NCBI RefSeq assembly: GCF_000568405.1 | Contig: NZ_ARZY01000002.1 | Coordinates: 124,001-188,000, forward strand | Origin: Catenovulum agarivorans DS-2 | Lineage (GTDB): Bacteria; Pseudomonadota; Gammaproteobacteria; Enterobacterales; Alteromonadaceae | Length of the DNA stretch: 64,000 bases | Direction of reading: 5' to 3' | Shown: positions 1-9,170 of the stretch, piece after piece | Position numbering within the stretch: position 1 is the first letter of the stretch | How the letters are laid out: each line of letters begins with the position of its first letter | Made by a program: the position numbers and the translations under genes | Notes under the pieces: generated by a model | What the model was told of the DNA's origin: nothing | The model's database searches: none | The model's input: the letters and a program-made list of their open reading frames with translations, nothing else

Positions 1-2
1 TT

Positions 3-455
3 ATTTATTCAACTCAAACTAAAAATCCAGATCGCCAATTTGGTATTGATGGGCTAGTTTTTGATAAAGCAGGTGCTTTGTATGTAGGCAATTTGGGTGA
101 TGCGGTTATTCACAAATTAACATTAGATGCAAATGGCGTTGTGGTTGATGATCGAATATATGCCCAGCTCCCAAACTCTGTCGGCCCTGATGGTATTAAT
201 ATTGATGCTGAGGGTAATTTATACCTCGCTGGTTTTTTACAAAATGAGATCTACAAAATTGATACCAATCAAAAAGTTACTTTGTTAGCTAAATATCCTG
301 ATAACAATGGTGCAAACGGCGAGATAGATCAACCAGCTGATTTAATTGTTTATCAAGGAAAATTGGTTGTTTCCAATTTCGATTTAATGAAAGGCAAAGG
401 TATTGTAAATTCAGGCCATGGTAAGCCGTATACAGTTTCGTATATTGAGCTTTGA
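3..455 (+). CDS. SMP-30/gluconolactonase-like beta-propeller protein, 5' end outside window
   Basis: The reading frame is open from the first bases of the window to a TGA at 453-455, so only about 150 C-terminal residues are visible. They hold repeated propeller-blade phrases such as GPDGINIDAEGNLYLAG, followed by a blade ending DLIVYQGKLVVSNFDL, as in SMP-30/gluconolactonase/NHL-type six-bladed propellers. Family members are lactonases or sugar-acid binding proteins, but the metal ligands and any signal peptide lie upstream, so no substrate can be given. Internal TTG/ATG codons are not the true start because the homologous frame continues upstream. A strong hairpin follows the stop. Confidence 0.65.
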   Translation: MYSTQTKNPDRQFGIDGLVFDKAGALYVGNLGDAVIHKLTLDANGVVVDDRIYAQLPNSVGPDGINIDAEGNLYLAGFLQNEIYKIDTNQKVTLLAKYPDNNGANGEIDQPADLIVYQGKLVVSNFDLMKGKGIVNSGHGKPYTVSYIEL

Positions 456-480
456 TAGCTTTAATCTAAATTTTAACGCC

Positions 481-509
481 TACAAACCCCGCTGCTAGTG
501 GGGTTTGTA
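481..509 (+). terminator. Hairpin after the SMP-30-like gene
   Basis: A perfect 10-bp stem (TACAAACCCC / GGGGTTTGTA) encloses a 9-nt loop and starts 25 nt after the stop codon. Position and stability fit a transcription terminator, although no clear T-run follows on the plus strand. Confidence 0.45.
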
Positions 510-511
510 CT

Positions 512-550
512 ATTGAATAAAAATTCATTACTGTAGAATAATTATCTTTA
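512..550. promoter_or_regulatory. Tandem ARG boxes (ArgR sites) upstream of astC
   Basis: TGAAT-AAAA-ATTCA at 514-527 matches the core of the ArgR operator exactly (TGAAT-wwww-ATTCA). A weaker copy, AGAAT-AATT-ATCTT, starts 21 bp downstream at 535. That is the usual spacing of paired 18-bp ARG boxes separated by 3 bp. The pair lies about 205 bp before the astC start, too far for simple promoter occlusion, and would suit the activating role ArgR has at enterobacterial ast operons. The site is seen directly; binding is inferred. Confidence 0.6.
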
Positions 551-671
551 ACTTGTCGTTGTTATCTCGTATATTATTTCCAACGCTTCGCTTAATGCTG
601 AGTAATGTCCAACAGTCGTTTTTTTGCCAGCTGTTCATTGTTACTAAAGCTGAGTTAACGGCAAACAAAAT

Positions 672-1976
<1,305 letters not shown>

Positions 1977-2000
1977 TTTTGGTTGCAACGCAAGTTTTTA

Positions 2001-2139
2001 AGCATAATCGGCGTTACTCCCAACGCCCGATAATCGGCAAACAAGCGAGCGATAATTTAGAGCAAAACTTCAAACGTCTGGGATGACGTTTGCGAGCGTA
2101 CAAGGATTGTATTTACAGCATTTTTGCGAAAATTATGCT
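2001..2139 (+). repeat. Intergenic palindromic repeat, copy A
   Basis: Outer arms AGCATAAT (2001-2008) and ATTATGCT (2132-2139) bracket a core starting CAAAACTTC near 2063 and ending TTTTTGCGA at 2121-2129. The core includes the hairpin AAACGTC...GATGACGTTT. The same core recurs at 23415-23540 and 54530-54623 (inverted), and at 23594-23676 and 43602-43714. It lies between the convergent genes astC and nrdG. Confidence 0.7.
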
Positions 2140-2206
2140 CGGTTGGTAGCCGATTTACTCCAACGCTACCGTCACACTATCACCTCTACCAAGATATATC
2201 TCAAAC

Positions 2207-2677
2207 TCAGTCGTCCAACTGCCGTGTTGCCCTAATTAAAGGATTCAACAACTCACCCGTATGCAAATTCCAAAGTTGTTGATTAGTTTGTTCACTTTCC
2301 AAGCCACCTAAATTCGCAATCCACGGGCCATATTTAACATAGTCTAAATGTTCTAACACAGTATTAGGCAGGTTATTTTTGCCAGTATATAAACAGGTTT
2401 TTAGTTCCAATTTGTGAGCCAGTTTCAGCAGTTTTATCAGATATTTTTGTTCCCATTCGCCGCCAAAAAATAACACGCAGCTAATAAACTGTTTGTAGTC
2501 AATCAGCCACTGTTTATAAACTCCAAGGGTAAGTGGTGAGCCTGCAGTAGGGTCGTGCGTGTCTTTGCTATGGCAACCTGGGCAATTAAGTGGGCAGCCT
2601 GTTATGGTAAAACATAAAGCAATTTCCTTTGGCACTTCCTGAAAAACCATCTCTGGTGGGGTAACGTAGTTAAACAT
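2207..2677 (-). CDS. nrdG: Anaerobic ribonucleotide reductase activating protein (radical SAM)
   Basis: From the ATG at 2677 the protein is 156 residues, the usual NrdG size. It has the radical-SAM cluster motif CPLNCPGC (CxxxCxxC) near residue 30 and a FFGGEWE segment in the SAM-binding region. It would use SAM and a 4Fe-4S cluster to install the glycyl radical on NrdD. The frame extends upstream to 2968, but those extra residues look non-homologous and overlap pdxH on the other strand, so the internal start is preferred. No convincing ribosome site precedes it. Its partner nrdD lies upstream on the same strand, separated by pdxH and a transporter gene on the opposite strand. Confidence 0.82.
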   Translation of the reverse strand: MFNYVTPPEMVFQEVPKEIALCFTITGCPLNCPGCHSKDTHDPTAGSPLTLGVYKQWLIDYKQFISCVLFFGGEWEQKYLIKLLKLAHKLELKTCLYTGKNNLPNTVLEHLDYVKYGPWIANLGGLESEQTNQQLWNLHTGELLNPLIRATRQLDD

Positions 2678-2832
2678 AACAATGCACAATTTAAGTATTG
2701 GTAATACTAAGATTAAATCGCGCTGGCGATAAAAGCTTTGTGTTACATCAATAAACTGCATGATTGTGAGTTTTACAATGTTTAATCTGAGGGTTAGGTT
2801 GGACATACCAGTCGTAAAATAGGAGTGGGGTG

Positions 2833-3471
2833 ATGAATCTATTTGAATATCGTCGGGAGTATACAAACGGCGAACTAAACGAAGCGGATATGCTGACAGA
2901 GCCGCTTGATCAATTTGAACATTGGCTAAAATATGCCGTTGAACAGGGTATGCAAGATGCCACTGCAATGGTGCTATCTACCGTTAATACGGATGGCCAG
3001 CCAAATGCGCGTAATGTATTGTTAAAAAATATTGAGCCTGACGGTTTGGTGTTTTTCACTAGCCTTGCCAGCCAAAAAGCACTTGAGATTAAACACAATC
3101 ATAAGGTGTGTTTGTTGTTTAATTGGTTGACGTTAGACAGGCAAGTAAAAATACAAGGTATTGCCGAGCCATTAGCTGCAGAGGTTGCTAAAAATTATCA
3201 CATGGGGCGACCACGCGAAAGCCAAATAAGCTCTTGGTTGGCATCGGTTGATGCTGGCAGATTTACCACCAAACAAGCTTTGTTGTATCAATTTGAGGTG
3301 CTCAAACAAAAATTTAAAAACAAACAAGTACCTATGCCCGAAAGTTGGGGTGGTTACATAGTTAAACCTCAGCATTTTGAGTTTTGGCAAGGTGGCAAAG
3401 GTAGATTGCACGACCGCATTATTTACTTTAAAAAAGACTCGGATGGCTGGCAGCGCGAGCGCATTTTGTAG
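2833..3471 (+). CDS. pdxH: Pyridoxamine/pyridoxine 5'-phosphate oxidase
   Basis: This 212-residue FMN enzyme of the PNPOx family makes pyridoxal 5'-phosphate from PNP or PMP. Family hallmarks are the N-terminal YRREYTNGEL, the FMN-binding region around ARNVLLKNIEPDGLVFFT, the SRESQ-like GRPRESQISSW, and the C-terminal WQGGKGRLHDRI block followed by a WQRERI ending. The ATG at 2833 is preferred over the GTG at 2830 because AGGAG (2821-2825) sits 7 nt upstream. The gene is monocistronic between two minus-strand genes and supplies the cofactor used by AstC. Confidence 0.9.
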   Translation: MNLFEYRREYTNGELNEADMLTEPLDQFEHWLKYAVEQGMQDATAMVLSTVNTDGQPNARNVLLKNIEPDGLVFFTSLASQKALEIKHNHKVCLLFNWLTLDRQVKIQGIAEPLAAEVAKNYHMGRPRESQISSWLASVDAGRFTTKQALLYQFEVLKQKFKNKQVPMPESWGGYIVKPQHFEFWQGGKGRLHDRIIYFKKDSDGWQRERIL

Positions 3472-3527
3472 TCGAGGATAATTTTTATCTGCTATAACTG
3501 TTATATAGTTGATGCGAGCAAGAGCTA

Positions 3528-3605
3528 TTGAAAAATTTAGAGTCATATACAGTTCATGCAGACGAGTTAGCTTTGATTTTTAAGCAAAAAATGGAAGATG
3601 AATGA
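3528..3605 (+). CDS. Possible 25-residue leader peptide coupled to the VIT1 gene
   Basis: A TTG-initiated frame of 25 codons ends in a TGA that overlaps the ATG of the next gene as ATGA, the classic arrangement for translational coupling. The peptide (ending KQKMEDE) has no recognisable domain. The start codon is weak and the ribosome site poor, so this may be chance. Confidence 0.2.
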   Translation: MKNLESYTVHADELALIFKQKMEDE

Positions 3606-4303
3606 CGAACTACATTCCACACGAAGAAGAACATAGGTCGCATAGGTCGGGCTGGTTGCGCGCGGCGGTTATGGGCGCCAATGACGGTATTGTTTCAACC
3701 GCCAGTTTGATCATTGGTGTTGCCGCTGCAGGCTCTAGTATTGAAAGTATTATGCTTGCGGGTGTCGCTGGCTTAGTTGCTGGAGCTTTGTCTATGGCGG
3801 CGGGTGAATATGTTTCGGTTAGTTCGCAATCAGATATTGAGCGTGCTGATTTAGCAATTGAAAAACAATCTTTAGAAGACAACTATGAGCTTGAAGTATT
3901 AGAGCTTGCGAAAATATATCAAGAGCGCGGCGTTGAGTTTGAACTTGCAAAAAAAGTTGCGCGGCAATTAATGAAACACGATGCACTCGGTGCGCATGCG
4001 CGTGATGATATTGGCATATCAGAAATCTCTAGCGCCCAACCTTTTTCAGCCGCTGCTTATTCAGCCACTACCTTTTCGCTTGGAGCATTTTTGCCATTAC
4101 TAATGGCATGGCTGGTCCCCTTGTCTTGGTTAACAATCAGTGTCGCTATCAGCTCAGTGATATTTTTAGCCTTACTTGGTATGCTCGCTGCGTATGTTGG
4201 TGGCGCACCTATTAAAATAGGCGCGCTGCGCGTTGCTTTTTGGGGCGCAATTGCTATGGGGTGCACTGCAGCTGTCGGTCAGCTTTTTGAGGTCGTCGTT
4301 TAG
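3602..4303 (+). CDS. VIT1/CCC1-family iron/manganese transporter
   Basis: This 233-residue membrane protein has the family signature at its first helix, GANDGIVSTASLIIGVA (residues 25-41), then AAGEYVSVSSQSD. A cytoplasmic charged stretch (about 80-145) is followed by two or three C-terminal hydrophobic helices. Family members move Fe2+ or Mn2+ out of the cytosol; the metal is not deducible here. A GGAAG ribosome site lies 6 nt before the ATG. Its last 50 bp overlap the 3' end of nrdD on the other strand. Confidence 0.82.
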   Translation: MTNYIPHEEEHRSHRSGWLRAAVMGANDGIVSTASLIIGVAAAGSSIESIMLAGVAGLVAGALSMAAGEYVSVSSQSDIERADLAIEKQSLEDNYELEVLELAKIYQERGVEFELAKKVARQLMKHDALGAHARDDIGISEISSAQPFSAAAYSATTFSLGAFLPLLMAWLVPLSWLTISVAISSVIFLALLGMLAAYVGGAPIKIGALRVAFWGAIAMGCTAAVGQLFEVVV

Positions 4304-6104
4304 GCTGCTTATGATAATGCCTAAGCGCATGCTCTTGTTGTCTTGGGCTACTAAAACTCGACACACGTTTTAAATAACCTATTACTCGCGTTGCCCAATC
4401 GACATTGTTGGAATGGCATTTAGGGCAATTGTGATGGGTTCGTTTGTCTATGTGGTTACAAGCATTACAAATGGTTATTTTGATATTGGTGGTCCAATAA
4501 TTACAGCCCGTGTGGGCGGCCATTTGGTAAATTCGGTAGTATTGTGCTTGGTCTGGATACTCTTCAAGATTGAGATGTAGCGCACTGCCACCATCTAAGA
4601 ATTGATTAAGCTTTTTGCCGTGCAAAATAAACTTATCGGCAATATTTATGCTGTTATCTTCCACTGCATAAAAATACGAGTTGTAACAATCTCGATTAAC
4701 TGACAAACCCGCTTTTTTATCCCATTTTGAGTTTTTAACCCCAAGGTTTTCTGCTGGCACAAACTCGGTATTAAATTTATAACCCCAATGAGTTGAAGCT
4801 TGGCGATTGGCTTGGTAAATAATTTTTAGCTGCTTTTGCACAAACTCAATATAGTTAGCATTATTGCTGGCGGTTAATCCTAAAGATTCGGCCGCTTCAA
4901 CCATGCCGTTAATGCCTATGGTTAAAAACTGTTTATCTAGTTGGATAAAACCCGCATCGTAAACAGGCAATAGGCCATGGGTTAAATATTGTTCAATCAG
5001 TTTTCGATAGGCTACTTGGTATTTATGTACACGTTCAACCACACTGGGTAAATCTAACTTTCGTTGAATGAGCTGATTAATGTTGATGGTGATGACATTA
5101 ATTGAGCCAGTTGCGACACCACCTGCACCTAGTGAATATGAAAAGGTATTGTGATTAATTTCATTGCGTAAGCGGCAACAAGAAGCGAGCGAGTCAGGGT
5201 TATCCGACATATAGACAAAAAAGCTGTTTCCTTTGGCATTTTGCTCGGCGCAAAAAGCGGCGAATTCTTTATCGGCTATTTCGCCATCGTTGGTTAGTAA
5301 TGCGGCTGTTACAACAGGGTAGGTTAATATGGCTTTGTTACGCTCGTTATTAAACCAGTCCATAAAAAATGCCTGTAGTGCTTGAATGCTTGACCAGTTT
5401 GGGCAGTGCTCTTGTGTTTGATAGCTTTTGTTTTCATCGTGCGGAAAAACAAAATTTTCAAACATAGCTTGACCAAAATTTTCAGAAAACAAACTAATGT
5501 TCCAAAAGACTGACTGATATCCACGGGCTGCGGCCGGTTGATTTAAACTGTAGACTACATGTTGCAAATGCTCTTGAATGATATGCGGGTGGCTAGTTAA
5601 GTAGTGGTCGCCATAATCACGTCGCGCAAAATAATCAAAGTAAGTTAAAAACTCAACGGTAGCGACTGCGCCTGCGAATTGTGCGCTCACTGCAAACACT
5701 AAGTTGATAAAAGTACCACAAAAGGATGCTAAATGTTGTGGTGCTTTTGACTCACCCCCTAATTCAGTTAAACCATTTAGCAGCAACGGGTACAAATTTA
5801 AACTAACACAATAAGGTTTAAGTGAGCTTTCATCGTGCGTGTAAATTAAATGCTCATCTAAATCTTGTATGTATTGCTCTGCTGTTGCTTGGTCAAAATG
5901 TTGTTTAATGCTATGGCACAACAGCTCGCGGTTAACCGCTATATTTATGTCTTTATGTAGCTCATTTTCGAGTGTAGCAATATTTTTAACCGATACATTT
6001 GCGTTGGCATCGTATTTAGAACCATCTGCTGCGTTACCTGCGGCTAAATAATTCTCAATAAAACTAACTTTCTCTTGCACTAGCTGGGTGGGTATATGTC
6101 GCAT
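4254..6104 (-). CDS. nrdD: Anaerobic (class III) ribonucleoside-triphosphate reductase
   Basis: The 616-residue glycyl-radical enzyme reduces NTPs to dNTPs under anoxia. Visible features are C99 (LKPYCVSLN), the paired cysteines C309-C310 in SCCRLRNE, the C-terminal zinc site CNACNH...NCPKC, and the radical glycine near G576 in RVIGYL. No ATP-cone is seen at the N-terminus, making it about 90 residues shorter than the E. coli enzyme as remembered. A basic tail of about 20 residues after the glycyl-radical domain is encoded in DNA overlapping the convergent VIT1 gene. NrdR-like boxes and an FNR-like site lie upstream. NrdG is encoded further along the same strand. Confidence 0.92.
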   Translation of the reverse strand: MRHIPTQLVQEKVSFIENYLAAGNAADGSKYDANANVSVKNIATLENELHKDINIAVNRELLCHSIKQHFDQATAEQYIQDLDEHLIYTHDESSLKPYCVSLNLYPLLLNGLTELGGESKAPQHLASFCGTFINLVFAVSAQFAGAVATVEFLTYFDYFARRDYGDHYLTSHPHIIQEHLQHVVYSLNQPAAARGYQSVFWNISLFSENFGQAMFENFVFPHDENKSYQTQEHCPNWSSIQALQAFFMDWFNNERNKAILTYPVVTAALLTNDGEIADKEFAAFCAEQNAKGNSFFVYMSDNPDSLASCCRLRNEINHNTFSYSLGAGGVATGSINVITININQLIQRKLDLPSVVERVHKYQVAYRKLIEQYLTHGLLPVYDAGFIQLDKQFLTIGINGMVEAAESLGLTASNNANYIEFVQKQLKIIYQANRQASTHWGYKFNTEFVPAENLGVKNSKWDKKAGLSVNRDCYNSYFYAVEDNSINIADKFILHGKKLNQFLDGGSALHLNLEEYPDQAQYYRIYQMAAHTGCNYWTTNIKITICNACNHIDKRTHHNCPKCHSNNVDWATRVIGYLKRVSSFSSPRQQEHALRHYHKQPKRRPQKADRQLQCTP

Positions 6105-6121
6105 TATTACTCTCTTTTTCT

Positions 6122-6163
6122 ATATGTTGTGATTTTTATAGCTAATTTATCCATATCTTGTGT
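6122..6163 (-). promoter_or_regulatory. Tandem NrdR-like boxes upstream of nrdD
   Basis: Read on the minus strand, ACACAAGATAT (6163-6153) and TCACAACATAT (6132-6122) both resemble the left part of the NrdR box (ACACwATATAT). They are offset by exactly 31 bp, the three-turn spacing typical of NrdR operator pairs. The right halves are degenerate. Nothing but this pair and an FNR-like site lies in the short upstream region of nrdD. Confidence 0.5.
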
Positions 6164-6189
6164 TACTGCAATTTGAAATACGCGGCCAG

Positions 6190-6203
6190 TTGACCCCAAT
6201 CAA
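6190..6203. promoter_or_regulatory. FNR-like site upstream of nrdD
   Basis: TTGAC-CCCA-ATCAA differs from the FNR consensus TTGAT-N4-ATCAA at one position. It is centred about 92 bp before the nrdD start, compatible with oxygen-responsive activation of class III reductase as in enterobacteria. The site is seen; its use is inferred. Confidence 0.55.
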
Positions 6204-6362
6204 ACAAAACTTTATTAATCAATTCTCGTATGAAATTTAGGGTTTTATTGGCATGCGAGGGCCCGTTTATAGTTCGAGTACAATTTTTCAGCAGTTATGA
6301 TTACTCTAGTAACAACATATGCTAAGTTTGAAGCTAGGTTAAACAATATTCAGGGAGATAAT

Positions 6363-6653
6363 ATGGCTTTTGGAAAATTTGCATTGCTATCAATTATTTT
6401 GTTTGCTGCACTGCAAACTCAAGCGAAAACAATCAGAGCACACGGGTGCGGGCAAGATTTTGTTCGCATTGGGGATTCAAAATGGGATGTTATAGCTAAA
6501 TGCGGCGAGCCTCTGCATACAGAGGTTGTTTCCGGAAATAACCAAAAGAAAAAAGAATTGTTGGTGTACAACGCGAAGCGATATCCGGCACATGCTAAGT
6601 TAATTTTTTCTTTTAAAGCAGGGCAGTTAGAAGAAATTAAATTAACCAACTAA
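6363..6653 (+). CDS. DUF2845 family small exported protein
   Basis: This 96-residue protein has an N-terminal signal peptide (hydrophobic core FALLSIILFAALQTQA) and a compact domain with two cysteines (C30 in HGCGQDF, C47 in IAKCGEP). The IGDSKWDVIAKCGEP phrase is typical of DUF2845. No function is known for the family; the protein is probably periplasmic. The frame extends upstream to 6297, but ATG 6363 is chosen because a GGGAGAT ribosome site precedes it and the signal peptide begins there. It is transcribed alone and convergent with rsgA, with a shared hairpin between them. Confidence 0.7.
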   Translation: MAFGKFALLSIILFAALQTQAKTIRAHGCGQDFVRIGDSKWDVIAKCGEPLHTEVVSGNNQKKKELLVYNAKRYPAHAKLIFSFKAGQLEEIKLTN

Positions 6654-6662
6654 GTGGTTAAT

Positions 6663-6690
6663 ATTGCGGGGCTTTAACAGCCCCCGCAAT
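6663..6690. terminator. Shared terminator between convergent genes
   Basis: ATTGCGGGGCT, loop TTAAC, AGCCCCCGCAAT form an 11-bp stem with one bulged C. The hairpin lies between the stops of the DUF2845 gene (6653) and rsgA (6696), so it can serve both strands. Confidence 0.6.
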
Positions 6691-6695
6691 AGAAT

Positions 6696-7739
6696 TTAAA
6701 AACCTTTTTTCTGCTGGCGGGTACCAGTTTGTACCTGTCGATACATTTTACTCAGGGCTTTATCTTTAGCGCGTTTTTGCTGCAAACTATCTGCATTATG
6801 TGCTTGTTCGCGTAATAACTTTCGATAGTTATCCAAGCGCCTGGTATCTAAATCACCTTGATTTATTGCTTTAATCACAGCACATCCAGGCTCATTTTCA
6901 TGCTGGCAGTCGCTAAACCGACACTGATAGGCTAAAGCTTCAATATCAGCAAAGGTTTGTTTGACCCCGCTTTCACAGGCCGGCAACTGCAATTCACGCA
7001 TCCCTGGGGTGTCGAGCAAAATAGCACCCGATGGCATAAAATGAATTGAACGAGCCGTTGTCGTGTGTCGACCTTTTGCATCATCTTCACGAATACCTGC
7101 AGTTGCTTGAGTTGATTCACCCAATAAGGTGTTAATCAAGGTCGATTTACCAACACCAGAAGATCCGACAACAGAAACTGTATTACCTGAACGGCAGTAT
7201 GCACGCAAAGCGGCACAGCTGTTTTCATCTAGTCCGTTGACTGCTTCTACTGCTAAATAAGGCTCTAGAGCTTGAACTTGAGCGATCAACGGTGTTGCAT
7301 CGTCACATAAATCCATTTTAGTTAAGATGATAACTGGGGTGATTTGTGCTTGATGCGCGAGTGCCAAGTAACGCTCTATGCGGCTTAAACTAAAATCTTG
7401 ATTCAGTGAACTAACAATAAACAAACTATCAATATTCGCTGCAATAAATTGCTCATTAACCTTAGTGCCCGCAGCTTTACGGCTGATAAGCGATTTTCTT
7501 TCTAATAACCTACTGAAACTATACTCAGCGCTTAGCAGCAGCCAATCTCCGACAGTCATTGTCGGTAAGTTCGCTGTGATCGGTAATTTTATTTGTTGCT
7601 GTTCAAGTTGAACAATATATTCACTTCTATGATGAGCAACAATTCGTCCACACTGCAGTTCTTCAAAATCTTCTAATGAAAGTTGTTGTTGATAAAAAGA
7701 TTGCCAACCTAGTTGTTGTAAAGAAATATTTGTATTCAT
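6696..7739 (-). CDS. rsgA: Ribosome small-subunit-dependent GTPase A
   Basis: This 347-residue circularly permuted GTPase has its G motifs in the RsgA order: G4 TKMD (140-143), G1 GSSGVGKS (192-199), G3 DTPG (243-246). An N-terminal OB fold precedes them. The C-terminal zinc knuckle is C273, C278, H280, C286, followed by a basic helix. RsgA helps late maturation of the 30S subunit in the cytoplasm. The arrangement is complete and the length normal. It stands alone, convergent with the DUF2845 gene. Confidence 0.9.
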   Translation of the reverse strand: MNTNISLQQLGWQSFYQQQLSLEDFEELQCGRIVAHHRSEYIVQLEQQQIKLPITANLPTMTVGDWLLLSAEYSFSRLLERKSLISRKAAGTKVNEQFIAANIDSLFIVSSLNQDFSLSRIERYLALAHQAQITPVIILTKMDLCDDATPLIAQVQALEPYLAVEAVNGLDENSCAALRAYCRSGNTVSVVGSSGVGKSTLINTLLGESTQATAGIREDDAKGRHTTTARSIHFMPSGAILLDTPGMRELQLPACESGVKQTFADIEALAYQCRFSDCQHENEPGCAVIKAINQGDLDTRRLDNYRKLLREQAHNADSLQQKRAKDKALSKMYRQVQTGTRQQKKGF

Positions 7740-8085
7740 TCTGTGTCTCTAACCAAAACAGCATTTGCTGTTATGCAAGAACATAGGAGTGATGAATATC
7801 ATGACTCCCGGTTGTTGATTTCACCGGGCAATTAGCTAGCTTTGAACAAGTGTAGGTGCTTTAGTTCTGAGCTTTTACCGGGTGGGTGTGAATTACAATC
7901 ATTAATTTCTCCTTGGTAGTTTAGTTGTGTATTAATAAACCAGTTCAGTTTAAACCTTTCCTGTTTACTGATAAACACTATAGCTTGAATAATACAGAAT
8001 AAGTTTAATTTAACCTGTCTGGTATGAGCTACTAAACATAAACTGAACTATTATTGAATGAGTAGCTTTTATGTTGGAGGTGGTT
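7740..8085. other. Intergenic region between divergent rsgA and astA
   Basis: No gene is seen here. It contains two small inverted repeats (ACAGCATTTGCTGT near 7759-7772, and CCCGGT...ACCGGG near 7805-7829). It also has two isolated ARG half-sites (TGAAT at 7889-7893 and 7986-7990) whose right halves do not match, so ArgR control of astA is only suggested. Confidence 0.4.
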
Positions 8086-9132
8086 ATGCAGGTTATTCGG
8101 CCTATTTGTACCGCAGACTTAGACTCGCTGGTTAAAGTTGCACGGGCATCTGGGCATGGTTTCACCTCATTACCCGATGACCAGTTAGTGCTTATGCAAC
8201 GAATTGAAGACAGTGTTGCGGCAATGGCACTGGCTGCTGACTATCATTTTGGCCAACAAAACCAAAGCTATTTGTTTGTGTTAGAAGACCTAGCAAGCAA
8301 ACAAATATTGGGTACGAGTGGGATAACTTCTGCAGTTGGGTTAAACGATGCATTTTACCACTACCGTATTAGTAAGGTTGTACACAGCTCACCAACTTTA
8401 GGGATTTACAATCCACAAGAGGTGTTAACTTTGTGTAATGACTACACCGGAGCAACCGAAATTGGTAGTTTGTATTTAACTGATCAAGCTCGCGGCTCTG
8501 GCCTTGGCATTATTTTATCTAAGTTTAGGTTTTTATTTATTGCTGAAAATAGGCATAGGTTTAACACTAGAATATTTGCCGAAATGCGCGGGGTAACTGA
8601 CGACAACGGGCATTCTCCATTTTGGCATTGGTTAGAAAAACATTTTTTTCAGCTCGATTTTCCGACAGCAGACTATTTAACTGGCATAGGTAAAAAAAGT
8701 TTTATCGCCGAATTAATGCCGCGTTTTCCAATTTATATATGTTTGTTGGACAAACATGCTCGCAAAGCCATTGGACAGGTTCATCCCAATACAGAGCCTG
8801 CGTTAGCTATGCTAAAACGCGAAGGTTTTAGTTACACAGGTTACGTAGATATTTTTGACGCAGGGCCAACAGTTGAAGCCGAGCTCAAACAAATAGCCTG
8901 TGTAAAAGCCAGCCAGAAATTATCAGTGGCTATTTGTACGCGCAATAATGATGAATCTGTCCCGCTCAAATCGGCACTGGTTTGCAATACCAAGGTTTCT
9001 GAATTTAGAGCAGCCAAAATAGAGTGCTGGATAGACGATATTGCAAATCGTTTAATGCTAACGACAAAACAAGCTAAGGCGTTAAATGTTGCGCAAGATG
9101 ACTCAGTTAGAATTTTGGTTATCCAGAGTTAA
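8086..9132 (+). CDS. astA: Arginine N-succinyltransferase
   Basis: At 348 residues it has the length of AstA, the first enzyme of the arginine succinyltransferase pathway (L-arginine + succinyl-CoA to N2-succinylarginine). Characteristic text includes the N-terminal VIRPICTADLDSL, LGTSGI, and GSLYLTDQARGSGLG, then the C-terminal half with GQVHPNTEPALAMLKREGF. ATG 8086 is chosen over ATG 8071 because GGAGG lies just upstream of it. astD follows after 38 bp, probably in one operon; astB and astE are not in the window. Confidence 0.9.
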   Translation: MQVIRPICTADLDSLVKVARASGHGFTSLPDDQLVLMQRIEDSVAAMALAADYHFGQQNQSYLFVLEDLASKQILGTSGITSAVGLNDAFYHYRISKVVHSSPTLGIYNPQEVLTLCNDYTGATEIGSLYLTDQARGSGLGIILSKFRFLFIAENRHRFNTRIFAEMRGVTDDNGHSPFWHWLEKHFFQLDFPTADYLTGIGKKSFIAELMPRFPIYICLLDKHARKAIGQVHPNTEPALAMLKREGFSYTGYVDIFDAGPTVEAELKQIACVKASQKLSVAICTRNNDESVPLKSALVCNTKVSEFRAAKIECWIDDIANRLMLTTKQAKALNVAQDDSVRILVIQS

Positions 9133-9170
9133 GGTTGGTTATGTAACACTCTGAGTATCGCGGAGGTGGT

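Noticed and set aside
2678-2968. N-terminal extension of nrdG to a start at 2968
   Set aside because: The extra 97 residues show no NrdG-like sequence and overlap pdxH on the other strand; the internal ATG gives the normal family length.
7889-7994. ARG-box-like half sites upstream of astA
   Set aside because: Left halves TGAAT are perfect but right halves do not match and the two are not 21 bp apart, so ArgR sites are not called here.
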